Below, piece after piece: positions 51,084 to 59,240 of a stretch of 64,000 bases of DNA. The notes beneath the pieces are model-generated. The model did no database searches and had not been told where the DNA came from. It worked only from the letters and a program-made list of their open reading frames with translations. Positions within the stretch are counted from its first letter, which is position 1; each line of letters begins with the position of its first letter. Position numbers and translations under genes: made by a program. Source of the DNA: Mycobacterium sp. GA-0227b (GTDB lineage: Bacteria > Actinomycetota > Actinomycetes > Mycobacteriales > Mycobacteriaceae); NCBI RefSeq assembly GCF_001499855.1, contig NZ_LQIK01000023.1, forward strand, positions 372,001-436,000, read 5' to 3'.

Positions 51084-51118
51084 AAAAAACCCCCGACAGC
51101 TGGGCTGCTGTACGAGGG
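51084..51118 (-). terminator. Attenuator terminator of ilvBNC
   Basis: On the minus strand an 11-12 base stem (CCCTCGTACAGC with GCTGTCGGGGG, one bulge and one G-U pair) closes a 6-base loop and is followed by TTTTTTC. It lies 20 bases after the leader peptide stop and 66 bases before ilvB, the standard attenuation geometry. Confidence 0.88.
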
Positions 51119-51138
51119 TCGCGCGTCGGTGCCGGTGG

Positions 51139-51210
51139 TTATGCCCGAGTAAGGGCGAGCGCGGCATCAACGCGCTTCCCAATTACTACGAGCAACCCCA
51201 CGGCCTGCAT
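51139..51210 (-). CDS. ilvL: ilvB leader peptide
   Basis: A 23-codon frame reads MQAVGLLVVIGKRVDAALAL followed by TRA and TAA. It contains the branched-chain run Leu-Leu-Val-Val-Ile plus an earlier Val, the control codons expected for transcription attenuation of ilvBNC. The ATG falls at the predicted transcription start, so the message may be leaderless. Ribosome stalling at the LLVVI codons when charged tRNAs are scarce would prevent the downstream terminator from forming. Confidence 0.85.
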   Translation of the reverse strand: MQAVGLLVVIGKRVDAALALTRA

Positions 51211-51218
51211 AACCGTCG

Positions 51219-51248
51219 ACCGTAGCCTCCGCACTGGTCACAGGTCAA
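51219..51248 (-). promoter_or_regulatory. ilvBNC promoter
   Basis: TTGACC, an 18-base spacer and TACGGT lie on the minus strand, matching a housekeeping -35/-10 pair (TANNNT). The -10 ends 8 bases before the leader peptide ATG, so transcription would begin at or next to that codon. Confidence 0.65.
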
Positions 51249-51308
51249 ATTGCGGCACCCCGGCGGTCGATTTCCCGGCCCGCGCAGCAGCGGTGCGAAG
51301 ATGACCAG

Positions 51309-51704
51309 GTGAGTCCCGACGCCGTACCCGCCCCCGTCGTCATCCGAATCTCGCCCATGGCGCATTTCGCGGTGGGATTCCTGGCGCTGAGCCTGCTTTC
51401 GCTGGTTCTGGCGGGGCTGACCTGGGTGGCCGTCCTGCTGATCATTCCGATCGGACTGTCGGTCTATGTCGTGCGCTACCGGACCGTTGCCGACCGCGAC
51501 ACCGTCACCGCACGATCCCTGCTGGGCAGCGAGACGGTGCGATGGGACGACGTCGACGGTCTGCGGTTCGGTAAGGGTTCTGCGGCCTACGCCCATCTCA
51601 AGGACGGTAGGGACCTGCGTCTGCCGGCGGTGACGTTTGCGACTCTGCCGCTGCTGACCGAGGCCAGCGGCGGCCGCGTGCCGAACCCGTATTCGCAGGG
51701 TTAG
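51309..51704 (+). CDS. cfp6: Cfp6-type PH-domain membrane protein
   Basis: This 131-residue protein has two close hydrophobic helices (about 19-50) and then a bacterial PH-like domain ending in DDVDGLRFGKGSAAYAHL and LRLPAVTFATLPLLTEASGG. In M. tuberculosis it is the low-molecular-weight antigen CFP-6 (Rv3004), located as here beside ilvB. No enzymatic role is known. The GTG start is divergent from ilvBNC. Its stop overlaps the doxX stop by 3 bases on the opposite strand. Confidence 0.88.
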   Translation: MSPDAVPAPVVIRISPMAHFAVGFLALSLLSLVLAGLTWVAVLLIIPIGLSVYVVRYRTVADRDTVTARSLLGSETVRWDDVDGLRFGKGSAAYAHLKDGRDLRLPAVTFATLPLLTEASGGRVPNPYSQG

Positions 51705-52534
51705 GCGAGCGGGTTGCCGCCGTTGAACAGCACCCAGATCGCGACACCCGCGCCCGCGCCGAGCACCAGCGCACCGAACGACCCGATGAACGGCCGGCGC
51801 GCCCACCCGCGGCCGGCGTCGAACCCGTACCGGCCGGGGCCGGTGAGCACGAGAGCGGCCACCGCGCACACCAGGAACACCTTGTACTCATGCCCGTCGG
51901 TGAGGAAATCCGACAGCCGCGCCGCTTCGTGGGCCTCCATCGCGTCGGCCAGCACGCCGGTCACCAGGTAAGCCAGCGCGCCGGCGGCCGCCACCGGCGT
52001 GAACAGACCCAGGATCAGCAACACCCCGGCGGCGATCTGACCGCCGGTGGCGACGTAGGTCAGGATGTCGGCGTAGCGGAAGCCCATGTCGGACAGTTCC
52101 GCCTCCCAACCGTTGAGCCCGGGCCCGCCCCACAGGCCGAAGGCCTTCTGTAGGCCGTGGCCGATGAACAGCGCGCCGATCGCAACCCGCAACAGAAGAA
52201 TGCCGAGGTCGAGGGTGCCGCGCCGGTCCGTCGCACGACCGAGCGGCTCGGGTTCGATTTCGGCCGGTTCGGCCGCGAAGCCGGTCATCGCATGCCGCCC
52301 GCCGGGCTGCACGTACGGCAGCGGCTCGGGTTCGTTGAGTAACCCGAACCCCGGCGTGCCCGAAGCGGTGCCGTTGGCGTCGTCGTAGTGCGGGATTGCG
52401 GTGGTTTCGAAATCGCCCGCGTAGTTGGCGGACGGCAGATCGTCCTCGGGATCGACCAGGCTCGCCGACACGGGCCGCCCAGCCGCGTCGTCGGGCCGCT
52501 GCCAGGCGAGTGGGTCATTGGAATGACTGGTCAC
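51701..52534 (-). CDS. doxX: DoxX family membrane protein
   Basis: Starting at GTG 52534 (MTSHSNDPLAWQRPDD) the protein has 277 residues; GTG 52558 is an alternative. An acidic, disordered N-terminal half (about 1-105) precedes a four-helix DoxX domain with LLLRVAIGALFIGHGLQKAFG. Mycobacterial DoxX (Rv3005c) links superoxide dismutase SodA and the thiosulfate sulfurtransferase SseA in a membrane complex that resists oxidative stress. Neither partner is in the window. It is convergent with cfp6. Confidence 0.9.
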   Translation of the reverse strand: MTSHSNDPLAWQRPDDAAGRPVSASLVDPEDDLPSANYAGDFETTAIPHYDDANGTASGTPGFGLLNEPEPLPYVQPGGRHAMTGFAAEPAEIEPEPLGRATDRRGTLDLGILLLRVAIGALFIGHGLQKAFGLWGGPGLNGWEAELSDMGFRYADILTYVATGGQIAAGVLLILGLFTPVAAAGALAYLVTGVLADAMEAHEAARLSDFLTDGHEYKVFLVCAVAALVLTGPGRYGFDAGRGWARRPFIGSFGALVLGAGAGVAIWVLFNGGNPLA

Positions 52535-52672
52535 GTTGCCAGCGTAAGTGCTAGTCACCCGCTAGCCGGGTATTGGCGCGGTGCTTTCGGACCTTAATTC
52601 ACGAGGTCCCCGCGGCGACGTCAAACCGGTGTGCATGGCGCGTCCCGCCGAATGATCCGTAACCTGGCTCGC

Positions 52673-53794
52673 ATGAAACTGCGCCGGCCGATGAGGGGCG
52701 TGCTCGCCGTGTTGTGCGCGGCGGCGCTCGTCGGGTCCGGGTGTGCGCGGTTCGACGACGCGCAGTCGCAACCGTTCACCACGGAGCCGAAGCTCGAGCC
52801 GGGTCCGACATCGACGCCGCCGCCCCCGCCTCCGCTGCCTCCGACGCCGTTCCCGAAGGAGTGCCCGGCACCCGGCGTCATGCAGGGCTGCCTGGAGAGC
52901 ACGAGCGGGCTGATCATGCTGCCCGACAGCCAGTCGGCTCTGGTCGCCGAGCGCACGACCGGTGTGGTCAAGGAGATTTCGGTCCGGGCTGAACCCAAGG
53001 TCAAGACCACGCTACCGGTCGACGGCTCGGGTGACGGCGGGCTGATGGACATCGTGCTCTCGCCGACGTATCAACAGGATCGGCTGATGTACGCCTATGT
53101 CAGCACGCCGACGGACAACCGGGTCATCCGCATCGCCGACGGCGACATCCCCAAGCCGATCCTGACCGGCATCCCGAAGGGCGCCACCGGGAACACGGGA
53201 GCATTGATCTTCACCAGCCCCACGACGCTGCTGGTGCAGACCGGCGACGCGGGCAATCCCGCCGATGCGGCGAATCCGGACTCGTTGGCCGGCAAGGTGT
53301 TGCGCATCGAACAGCCCACCACGGTGGACCAGGCCCCGACGACGACGGCGCTGTCGGGCTTGGGCGCTGCCGGCGGCATGTGCATCGACCACTCGGACGG
53401 GTCGCTGTACGTCACCGATCGCGCGCCGTCCGGCGACCGGTTGCAGCGCATCACCAAGGACTCCAGGACGTCGACGGTGTGGACCTGGCCCGACCGTCCG
53501 GGCGTGGCGGGCTGCGCGGCGCTCGACGGCACGGTGTTGGTCAACCTCGTCAACACCAAGCAGACGGTCGCCGTGCGGCTCGCTCCCGATACCGGCGCGG
53601 TCACCGGCGACCCCGAGGTCGTGCGGCAGGATCAGCACGGCCACGCCTGGGCGCTGGCGATGTCGCCCGACGGCAACGTCTGGGGCGCGACGGTCAACAA
53701 GACGGCAGGCGACGCACAACGACTAGACGACGTCGTCTTCCCGTTGTTCCCGCAGGGCGGCGGGTTCCCGCGGCAGAACGCCGACAACACCTGA
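52673..53794 (+). CDS. lppZ: Lipoprotein LppZ
   Basis: This 373-residue lipoprotein starts MKLRRPMRGVLAVLCAAALV with lipobox VGSGC at about residue 24-28. After a Pro-rich linker (PPPPPPLPPTPFP) comes a beta-propeller of the glucose/sorbosone dehydrogenase fold (GDGGLMDIVLSPTY, GNTGALIFTSPTTLLVQTGD, LAGKVLRIEQP). The length equals Rv3006. The redox function of the fold is not shown for LppZ; the protein is surface-anchored and antigenic in M. tuberculosis. Confidence 0.93.
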   Translation: MKLRRPMRGVLAVLCAAALVGSGCARFDDAQSQPFTTEPKLEPGPTSTPPPPPPLPPTPFPKECPAPGVMQGCLESTSGLIMLPDSQSALVAERTTGVVKEISVRAEPKVKTTLPVDGSGDGGLMDIVLSPTYQQDRLMYAYVSTPTDNRVIRIADGDIPKPILTGIPKGATGNTGALIFTSPTTLLVQTGDAGNPADAANPDSLAGKVLRIEQPTTVDQAPTTTALSGLGAAGGMCIDHSDGSLYVTDRAPSGDRLQRITKDSRTSTVWTWPDRPGVAGCAALDGTVLVNLVNTKQTVAVRLAPDTGAVTGDPEVVRQDQHGHAWALAMSPDGNVWGATVNKTAGDAQRLDDVVFPLFPQGGGFPRQNADNT

Positions 53795-53812
53795 TCCCCT
53801 CGCCATCGCGGG

Positions 53813-54550
53813 TCACGCATTCGTTCCACCGTCGACGGTGAGCACCGCGCCGGTGATGTTGGACGCGCCCGGGCCCGCCAAGAATGCGACGGCATCGGCG
53901 ACATCACGGGCGGCGGCGTACCGGCCGAGCGCGCTCATCGCTCGTTGTTCGTCGGCACCGGCAGCGTCGGCGGGGTTCATGTCGGTGTCGGTCGAGCCGG
54001 GTTGCACGAGGTTGACGGTGATGTTGCGACCGCCGACGTCGCGCGCCAGGCCCTTGGTGAACCCGACGAGGGCGGCCTTGCTCATCGAATACAGCGTGAC
54101 GCCCGGAAAGGGCACGCGTTCCGCCAGATTGCTGCCGATGCTGACGATCCGGCCACCGTCGGGCATGTGCCGCAGCGCGGCCTGGCTGGCCAGGTAAACC
54201 GCGCGGGCGTGGATGGCGAGCGTGCGATCGATTTCGTCGACCGAGACGTCGTCGATCGGGCCGTACGGGAAGACGCCCGCGTTGTTGACGAGGATGTCGA
54301 GCCGGCCCAACTCGGCGTTCGTCTGTTCGACGGCGGCCACCACGTCGACGGAGGCGCTGTCCGCCTGAATGGCCAGGCCGCGGCGGCCCTGCGCAGTGAC
54401 CCCGTCGATCACGTCGTCGGCACGCTCCTTGAACCGGGCGTAGGTGATGGCGACGTCCGCGCCGAGTTCGGCGAGCCGAGCCGCGATGGCGGCCCCGATG
54501 CCCCTGCTGCCTCCGGTAACCAGGGCGGTCTTTCCCGACAGGTCCGACAT
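53813..54550 (-). CDS. Short-chain dehydrogenase/reductase
   Basis: This 245-residue classical SDR has the cofactor motif TGGSRGIGAAIA, the NNAG motif, and the catalytic Ser/Tyr/Lys in SIGSNLAERVPFPG and YSMSKAAL. It is close in outline to 3-oxoacyl-ACP reductase-like enzymes but has no fatty-acid gene context. It is divergent from a TetR gene across 98 bases that carry two identical 14-base repeats, so the TetR protein probably controls it. Confidence 0.92.
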   Translation of the reverse strand: MSDLSGKTALVTGGSRGIGAAIAARLAELGADVAITYARFKERADDVIDGVTAQGRRGLAIQADSASVDVVAAVEQTNAELGRLDILVNNAGVFPYGPIDDVSVDEIDRTLAIHARAVYLASQAALRHMPDGGRIVSIGSNLAERVPFPGVTLYSMSKAALVGFTKGLARDVGGRNITVNLVQPGSTDTDMNPADAAGADEQRAMSALGRYAAARDVADAVAFLAGPGASNITGAVLTVDGGTNA

Positions 54551-54567
54551 GGCGTTCTCCTTTTTTG

Positions 54568-54633
54568 TGTCGTTCGATACATAATTGCCTGACGTGCTTA
54601 TACTTGTCAACGATTACTTTGTCGTTCGATACA
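54568..54633. promoter_or_regulatory. Duplicated 14-bp operator between the SDR and TetR genes
   Basis: TGTCGTTCGATACA occurs at 54568-54581 and again, identical and in the same orientation, at 54620-54633. Each copy has TGT/ACA ends and lies just before one of the two divergent ribosome binding sites. This is the expected position for a TetR autorepressor site. Confidence 0.65.
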
Positions 54634-54648
54634 AAAGGAGGGGTGCGG

Positions 54649-55251
54649 ATGGTGTCACGCGGCAGGCCCCGCACCTTCGACCGAACGGACGCGTTGGAGC
54701 GGGCCATGGAGGTGTTCTGGCAACACGGCTATGAAGGTGCGTCGATGACGGACCTGACGACATCGATGGGAATCAACTCACCGAGCTTGTACGCGGCGTT
54801 CGGCTCCAAGGAGGAGTTGTTCCGCGAGGCCGTCGCCCACTACGACCAGACCTTGGGCGCCGCGGCGGCCGCCGAATTGCGCGATCGGCCAACCGCGCGC
54901 GACGCCATCGCGGGGGTGCTGAGACACCACGCCGACGTGTTCTGCGATCCCGACAAACCTCGTGGCTGCATGATCGTGCTCGCCGCCACCACATGCACCG
55001 AGCGCACCCGGTCAGTGCATGAACACCTCGCGGAGTGGCGGATCGCCACCGAGGACGCCTTCCGTGCGCGCGTCGAACGCGGCATCGCAGACGGTGACGT
55101 ACCCCCCGGTGCCGACGCCGCGACGATCGCCGCGTTCTACAACACCGTGAACCACGGGATGGCGATTCAGGCCCGCGATGGCGCGGACACAACCAAGCTG
55201 TCGGCGATCGCCGAAGCCGCGATCGCCGCTTGGGACAGTCTCATTGGCTGA
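54649..55251 (+). CDS. TetR/AcrR family repressor
   Basis: This 200-residue protein starts MVSRGRPRTFDRTDALERAM after a strong AGGAGG. The helix-turn-helix (about 25-50) reads YEGASMTDLTTSMGINSPSLYAAFGSKEELF. The C-terminal part matches TetR C-terminal groups with DPDKPRGCMIV and the EWRIATEDAFRAR helix. It probably senses a small electrophile or substrate handled by the divergent SDR. Confidence 0.92.
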   Translation: MVSRGRPRTFDRTDALERAMEVFWQHGYEGASMTDLTTSMGINSPSLYAAFGSKEELFREAVAHYDQTLGAAAAAELRDRPTARDAIAGVLRHHADVFCDPDKPRGCMIVLAATTCTERTRSVHEHLAEWRIATEDAFRARVERGIADGDVPPGADAATIAAFYNTVNHGMAIQARDGADTTKLSAIAEAAIAAWDSLIG

Positions 55252-55320
55252 AGCATTCGCGAACCTGCGTCCAGGGCTGTGGTTCGGCCCGGGCGAACAG
55301 CCCTCAGCGCGGTCTCGCGG

Positions 55321-56823
55321 TCAGGAGCAAGCAGCCAAGACCAGTTCGCGCACCCGGGCCGCGTCGGCCTGTCCCTTGGTCGCCTTCATCACGGCGCCGA
55401 CGATCGCGCCTGCGGCCTGCACCTTGCCGCCGCGGATCTTCTCGACGATGCCGGGGTTGGCCGCCAGCGCCTCGTCGACGGCGGACTGCAGCGCCGAGTC
55501 GTCACGCACGACCTCGAGGCCGCGGTCCTTCATCACCTGTTCGGGTTCGCCTTCACCGGCGAGCACACCCTCGACGACCTGGCGGGCCAACTTGTTCGAC
55601 AACTTGCCGTCGTCGACGAGCTTGACCACCGCGGCCACCTGCGCGGGCGTGATGGGCAGCGCGTCCAGTTCGACGCCTGACTCGTTGGCCTTCTGCACCA
55701 GGAAATTTCCCCACCATGCCCGGGCGGCGTCGCTGGACGCCCCCTGTGCGACGGTCTCGGCGATCAGATCCAGAGCTCCGATGTTGACGAGGTCGCGCAT
55801 GACCTCGTCGGAAATGCCCCAGTCGTCCTGAATCCGCTTGCGCAGCAACCACGGAAGTTCGGGGATCGTGCGACGCAGCCGCTCCACCCACTCGGCGTCG
55901 GCAGCCACCGGCTCGAGGTCGGGTTCGGGGAAGTACCGGTAGTCCTCGGCGGTTTCCTTGCTCCGGCCCGGGGAGGTGTAGCCGTCCTCGTGGAAGTGTC
56001 GGGTCTCCTGCGTGACGTGTCCTCCCGAATCGAGAACCGCTGCCTGGCGGCGCATCTCGTAACGGACGGCGACCTCGACGCTCTTGAGCGAGTTGACGTT
56101 CTTGTTCTCGGTGCGGGTCCCGAACTGCTTCTGCCCGATGGGCTTGAGTGAGACGTTGGAATCGCAGCGCATCGACCCCTGGTCCATCCGTACGTCGGAT
56201 ACGCCCAAGCCCCGCAAGAGATCCCGCAGCGCGGTCACATACGCACGGGCGATCTCGGGAGCGCGCGCACCGGTCCCCTCGATCGGCTTGGTGACGATCT
56301 CGATCAGCGGCACCCCGGACCGGTTGTAGTCGATCAGCGAGGTCGTCGCACCCTCGATGCGGCCGGTGTCGCTGCCGAGATGGGTCAGTTTGCCGGTGTC
56401 CTCTTCCATGTGGGCCCGCTCGATCTCGACCCGCCAGGTGGACCCGTCATCGAGCGGCACGTCGAGGAAACCGTTGATCGCGATCGGCTCGTCGTATTGC
56501 GAGATCTGGTAGTTCTTCGGCATGTCCGGATAGAAGTAGTTCTTCCGCGCGAAGCGGCACCACGGCACGATCTCACAGTTCAGCGCGAGCCCGATCCGGA
56601 TCGCCGACTCGACGGCCTTCTCGTTGAGCACCGGCAGCGACCCCGGCAGCCCCAGACAGACCGGGCACACCTGGGTGTTGGGCTCGGCTCCGAACTTGTT
56701 GGCGCAGCTGCAGAACATCTTGGTCGCGGTGGACAGCTCGACGTGCACTTCCAAGCCCAGCACCGGCTCGTATCGCGCGACCACGTCGTCGTAGTCAATG
56801 AGTTCGGCGGCGGCGACAGTCAT
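55321..56823 (-). CDS. gatB: Asp-tRNA(Asn)/Glu-tRNA(Gln) amidotransferase subunit B
   Basis: GatB phosphorylates and amidates misacylated Glu-tRNA-Gln (and Asp-tRNA-Asn). The 500-residue protein has [13 protein letters not shown], zinc-site cysteines in [11 protein letters not shown] and [12 protein letters not shown], the kinase-cradle [14 protein letters not shown], and the C-terminal YqeY-like tail domain. In M. tuberculosis it follows gatC-gatA-pfkA directly; here a regulator/reductase pair is inserted between. Confidence 0.97.
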   Translation of the reverse strand: MTVAAAELIDYDDVVARYEPVLGLEVHVELSTATKMFCSCANKFGAEPNTQVCPVCLGLPGSLPVLNEKAVESAIRIGLALNCEIVPWCRFARKNYFYPDMPKNYQISQYDEPIAINGFLDVPLDDGSTWRVEIERAHMEEDTGKLTHLGSDTGRIEGATTSLIDYNRSGVPLIEIVTKPIEGTGARAPEIARAYVTALRDLLRGLGVSDVRMDQGSMRCDSNVSLKPIGQKQFGTRTENKNVNSLKSVEVAVRYEMRRQAAVLDSGGHVTQETRHFHEDGYTSPGRSKETAEDYRYFPEPDLEPVAADAEWVERLRRTIPELPWLLRKRIQDDWGISDEVMRDLVNIGALDLIAETVAQGASSDAARAWWGNFLVQKANESGVELDALPITPAQVAAVVKLVDDGKLSNKLARQVVEGVLAGEGEPEQVMKDRGLEVVRDDSALQSAVDEALAANPGIVEKIRGGKVQAAGAIVGAVMKATKGQADAARVRELVLAACS

Positions 56824-56847
56824 GCGACCGATCCTAGTGGGCCCGCC

Positions 56848-57321
56848 CTACCCCAGTTTGGGGTGCACACCTGGGGTGAGTCCGGCCGCCACCGCCATCT
56901 GTTGCAGGAGCCGGCGCACGGTAACGCGGTCGTTCTCCGACAACGTCGCGGTGATCTCGTCCTCCTGCGCATCGCCCTGCGCATCAAGTCCCGGAAGCAT
57001 TTCGCGAGCCCTGTCGGTCAGCGTCACCGCGAACGCCCGCCGGTCGCCGGGGTGCGGCAGCCGCTTGACCAGACCCTGACCTTCCAGCTTGTCGACGACC
57101 GCGACCATCACGTTGCGGTGAATGCCGAGCTGCGTCGACAGCTGGCGCTGCGACCGGCCGTCGTCCTCGCTGAGCGCCTTGAGCACCGCATAGGACCGCG
57201 GATCGACACCGAAGGGCTCGAGCCGGCGCACGAAATCCTCGGCGAGGTAAACGCCGAGCTGAGAAAGGAGAAACGGAATCCGCTCGTGCAGTCCGGCGAT
57301 ACCGGGCGAGCGCTCGGCCAT
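56848..57321 (-). CDS. MarR family regulator
   Basis: This 157-residue winged-helix regulator has the recognition region RSQRQLSTQLGIHRNVMVAVVDKLEGQG and the wing KRLPHPGDRRAFAVTLTDRA. It faces the NAD(P)-binding gene across a 74-base gap containing two overlapping perfect palindromes, so it most likely represses itself and that gene. Only 24 bases separate it from gatB downstream on the same strand, which may place gatB partly under its promoter. Confidence 0.92.
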   Translation of the reverse strand: MAERSPGIAGLHERIPFLLSQLGVYLAEDFVRRLEPFGVDPRSYAVLKALSEDDGRSQRQLSTQLGIHRNVMVAVVDKLEGQGLVKRLPHPGDRRAFAVTLTDRAREMLPGLDAQGDAQEDEITATLSENDRVTVRRLLQQMAVAAGLTPGVHPKLG

Positions 57322-57342
57322 AGGGCGACACTAGCACCTTAG

Positions 57343-57369
57343 ATGATAGTCATCTATCATGATAATCAT
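57343..57369. promoter_or_regulatory. Overlapping palindromes, MarR operator
   Basis: ATGATAG-TCAT-CTATCAT (57343-57360) is a perfect inverted repeat. It shares its end with ATGAT-A-ATCAT (57359-57369), also perfect. The AT-rich site lies between the MarR start and the reductase start, and two dimers could bind side by side. Confidence 0.7.
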
Positions 57370-57395
57370 GTCGAGTGACTAATCAGGAGAAGACC

Positions 57396-58091
57396 ATGAG
57401 AATCGCGATCTTCGGCGCCAACGGACAGACCGGCCGGCTGCTGACACGCCGCGTGCTCGACGCCGGTCATGAGGCGGTGGCGGTGACGCGCCGACCCGCC
57501 GACTTCCCGTTCGACCATGCCGAGCTGACGGTGGCCCGCGCCGATGTGCGCGACGCCTGCTCGACGGCCGGGGTACTCGACGGGGCCGACGGCGTCCTGT
57601 CGACGCTCGGGGTGCCGTTCAGCATGCGACCGATCGACACGTATTCGACCGGCGTCCGCAACATCACCGCGGCAATGCAGCAGACCGGCGTGCGGCGACT
57701 CGTCGTCGTGAGTTCCACCGGCGCATACCACTATCCGGACCGCATCGACACACCCTTCGCGTTGCGAATCGTCGAACCCGTCATCACCCGAACCATCGGC
57801 AAGAGCACCTACGACGACCAACGCCGCATGGAGACCATCGTGCGCACCAGCGGACTGGACTGGACGATTGTGCGGCCGTCGGGCTTGTTCGACCTACCCG
57901 CCGCGACGAATTACGTTGCGGGCGAGGTGGAACCGGTCGGCGGATTCACCGCGCGCATCGATTTGGCTGACTATATGACCAGACTGGCCGGTGATGCTGC
58001 GGCGGCGGGCCGAACCGTTGTCATCTCCACCACAGAACACACGCCGACGATGTGGCAGATGATCCGCCGGGAAGCCTTCAAGAGCGCATGA
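57396..58091 (+). CDS. NAD(P)-binding NmrA/flavin-reductase-like protein
   Basis: This 231-residue atypical SDR starts MRIAIFGANGQTGRLLTRRV with a Gly-x2-Gly-x2-Gly type cofactor loop, and carries LVVVSSTGAYHYPD and LDWTIVRPSGLFD. It resembles NAD(P)H-binding reductases and quinone-oxidoreductase-like proteins controlled by MarR or HxlR regulators. AGGAGAAG supports the start. It is likely a detoxification or redox-sensing enzyme induced with release of the divergent MarR. Confidence 0.85.
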   Translation: MRIAIFGANGQTGRLLTRRVLDAGHEAVAVTRRPADFPFDHAELTVARADVRDACSTAGVLDGADGVLSTLGVPFSMRPIDTYSTGVRNITAAMQQTGVRRLVVVSSTGAYHYPDRIDTPFALRIVEPVITRTIGKSTYDDQRRMETIVRTSGLDWTIVRPSGLFDLPAATNYVAGEVEPVGGFTARIDLADYMTRLAGDAAAAGRTVVISTTEHTPTMWQMIRREAFKSA

Positions 58092-58195
58092 TGACGACGA
58101 CTGTCTCCCTCGCGCAGCAGTTCGGCCCGGCGATCGGATTCGTCGCGCTCAACGTCGGGCGCGCTGGCGATGGCGCTTCCTCAACCAGCACCTAG
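58088..58195 (+). pseudogene. Possible 3' remnant: 35-codon frame after the reductase gene
   Basis: A frame beginning ATGATG at the reductase stop reads MMTTTVSLAQQFGPAIGFVA and ends at 58195, overlapping the pfkA stop. LAQQFGPAIGFVA resembles a helix of MFS drug-efflux proteins, so it may be the leftover of a transporter gene. It is short and the resemblance is weak. Confidence 0.2.
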
Positions 58196-59223
58196 CCGAA
58201 GAACTCTGCGGCGTCGTCGTAGCGGCTCTGCGGGACCAGCTTCAACTGGCGGGTCGCGTCGGCCAGCGAGACGCGTCCGATCTCCTGCCCGCGCAACGAC
58301 ACCATCATCCCGTACTCGCCGGCGTGTGCGGCGTCGGCGGCGTTGACCCCGAAGCGGGTGGCCAGCACGCGGTCGAACGGCGTTGGAGTGCCGCCGCGTT
58401 GCACATGACCGAGAACCGTCACCCGCACCTCTTTGTTGATCCGCTTCTCTACCTCGAGCGCGAGTTGCTGCGCAACGCCGGTGAAGCGTTCGTGGCCGAA
58501 CTCGTCGATCCCGCCTTCGCGCAACTGCATTGAGCCCTCGGCGGGCTTGGCGCCTTCGGCCACCACGCAGATGAAGTGTGAATCGCCGCGCACGAAGCGT
58601 CCTTTGATCAGCCGGCACACCTCTTCGACGTCGAACGGCTGCTCGGGGATCAGCGTCATGTGGGCGCCCGAGGCCAGCCCGGCGTTCAGCGCGATCCATC
58701 CGGCGTGGCGGCCCATCACCTCGACGAGCATCACACGCTGGTGCGATTCGGCGGTGCTGTGCAGCCGGTCGATGGCCTCGCTTGCCACGCCGAGCGCGGT
58801 GTCGTGACCGAACGTCAGATCCGTGCAATCGATGTCGTTGTCGATCGTCTTGGGCACACCGACCACCGGGACGTTCTCCTCCGACAGCCAGCGCGCCGCG
58901 GTGAGCGTGCCCTCGCCGCCGATCGGGATCAACACATCGATACCGTTGTCGTCGAGCGTCTGCTTGATCTGGTCCAGGCCGGCGCGCAGCTTCTCCGGAT
59001 GCACCCGTGCGGTGCCCAGCATGGTGCCGCCCTTGGCCAGCAGCCGATCGTTGCGGTCATCGTTGGCGAGTTGGATGCGCCGGTTCTCCAGCAGACCGCG
59101 CCAGCCGTCCTGGAAGCCGACGACCGACGACCCGTACCGCACGTCGCACGTGCGCACGACCGCCCGAATGACAGCGTTCAGTCCCGGGCAGTCGCCGCCG
59201 CCGGTCAGCACTCCGATACGCAT
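58192..59223 (-). CDS. pfkA: 6-phosphofructokinase
   Basis: PfkA phosphorylates fructose-6-phosphate in glycolysis. The 343-residue protein shows [18 protein letters not shown], the PEGTLTAA-like [13 protein letters not shown], the catalytic [20 protein letters not shown] and [12 protein letters not shown]. Gly-Gly-Glu-Gly in the ATP loop and Lys in VPKTIDND, rather than the ATP-type GGDGS and GTIDND, suggest a member of the mixed group of actinobacterial PFKs; the phosphoryl donor should be tested, not assumed. It is 17 bases downstream of gatA. Confidence 0.95.
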   Translation of the reverse strand: MRIGVLTGGGDCPGLNAVIRAVVRTCDVRYGSSVVGFQDGWRGLLENRRIQLANDDRNDRLLAKGGTMLGTARVHPEKLRAGLDQIKQTLDDNGIDVLIPIGGEGTLTAARWLSEENVPVVGVPKTIDNDIDCTDLTFGHDTALGVASEAIDRLHSTAESHQRVMLVEVMGRHAGWIALNAGLASGAHMTLIPEQPFDVEEVCRLIKGRFVRGDSHFICVVAEGAKPAEGSMQLREGGIDEFGHERFTGVAQQLALEVEKRINKEVRVTVLGHVQRGGTPTPFDRVLATRFGVNAADAAHAGEYGMMVSLRGQEIGRVSLADATRQLKLVPQSRYDDAAEFFG

Positions 59224-59240
59224 GCCTACATCCTCCCCCG

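Noticed and set aside
49155..51152. A 665-codon + strand frame opposite ilvB
   Set aside because: It is a shadow of ilvB and its leader; the protein is compositionally unnatural.
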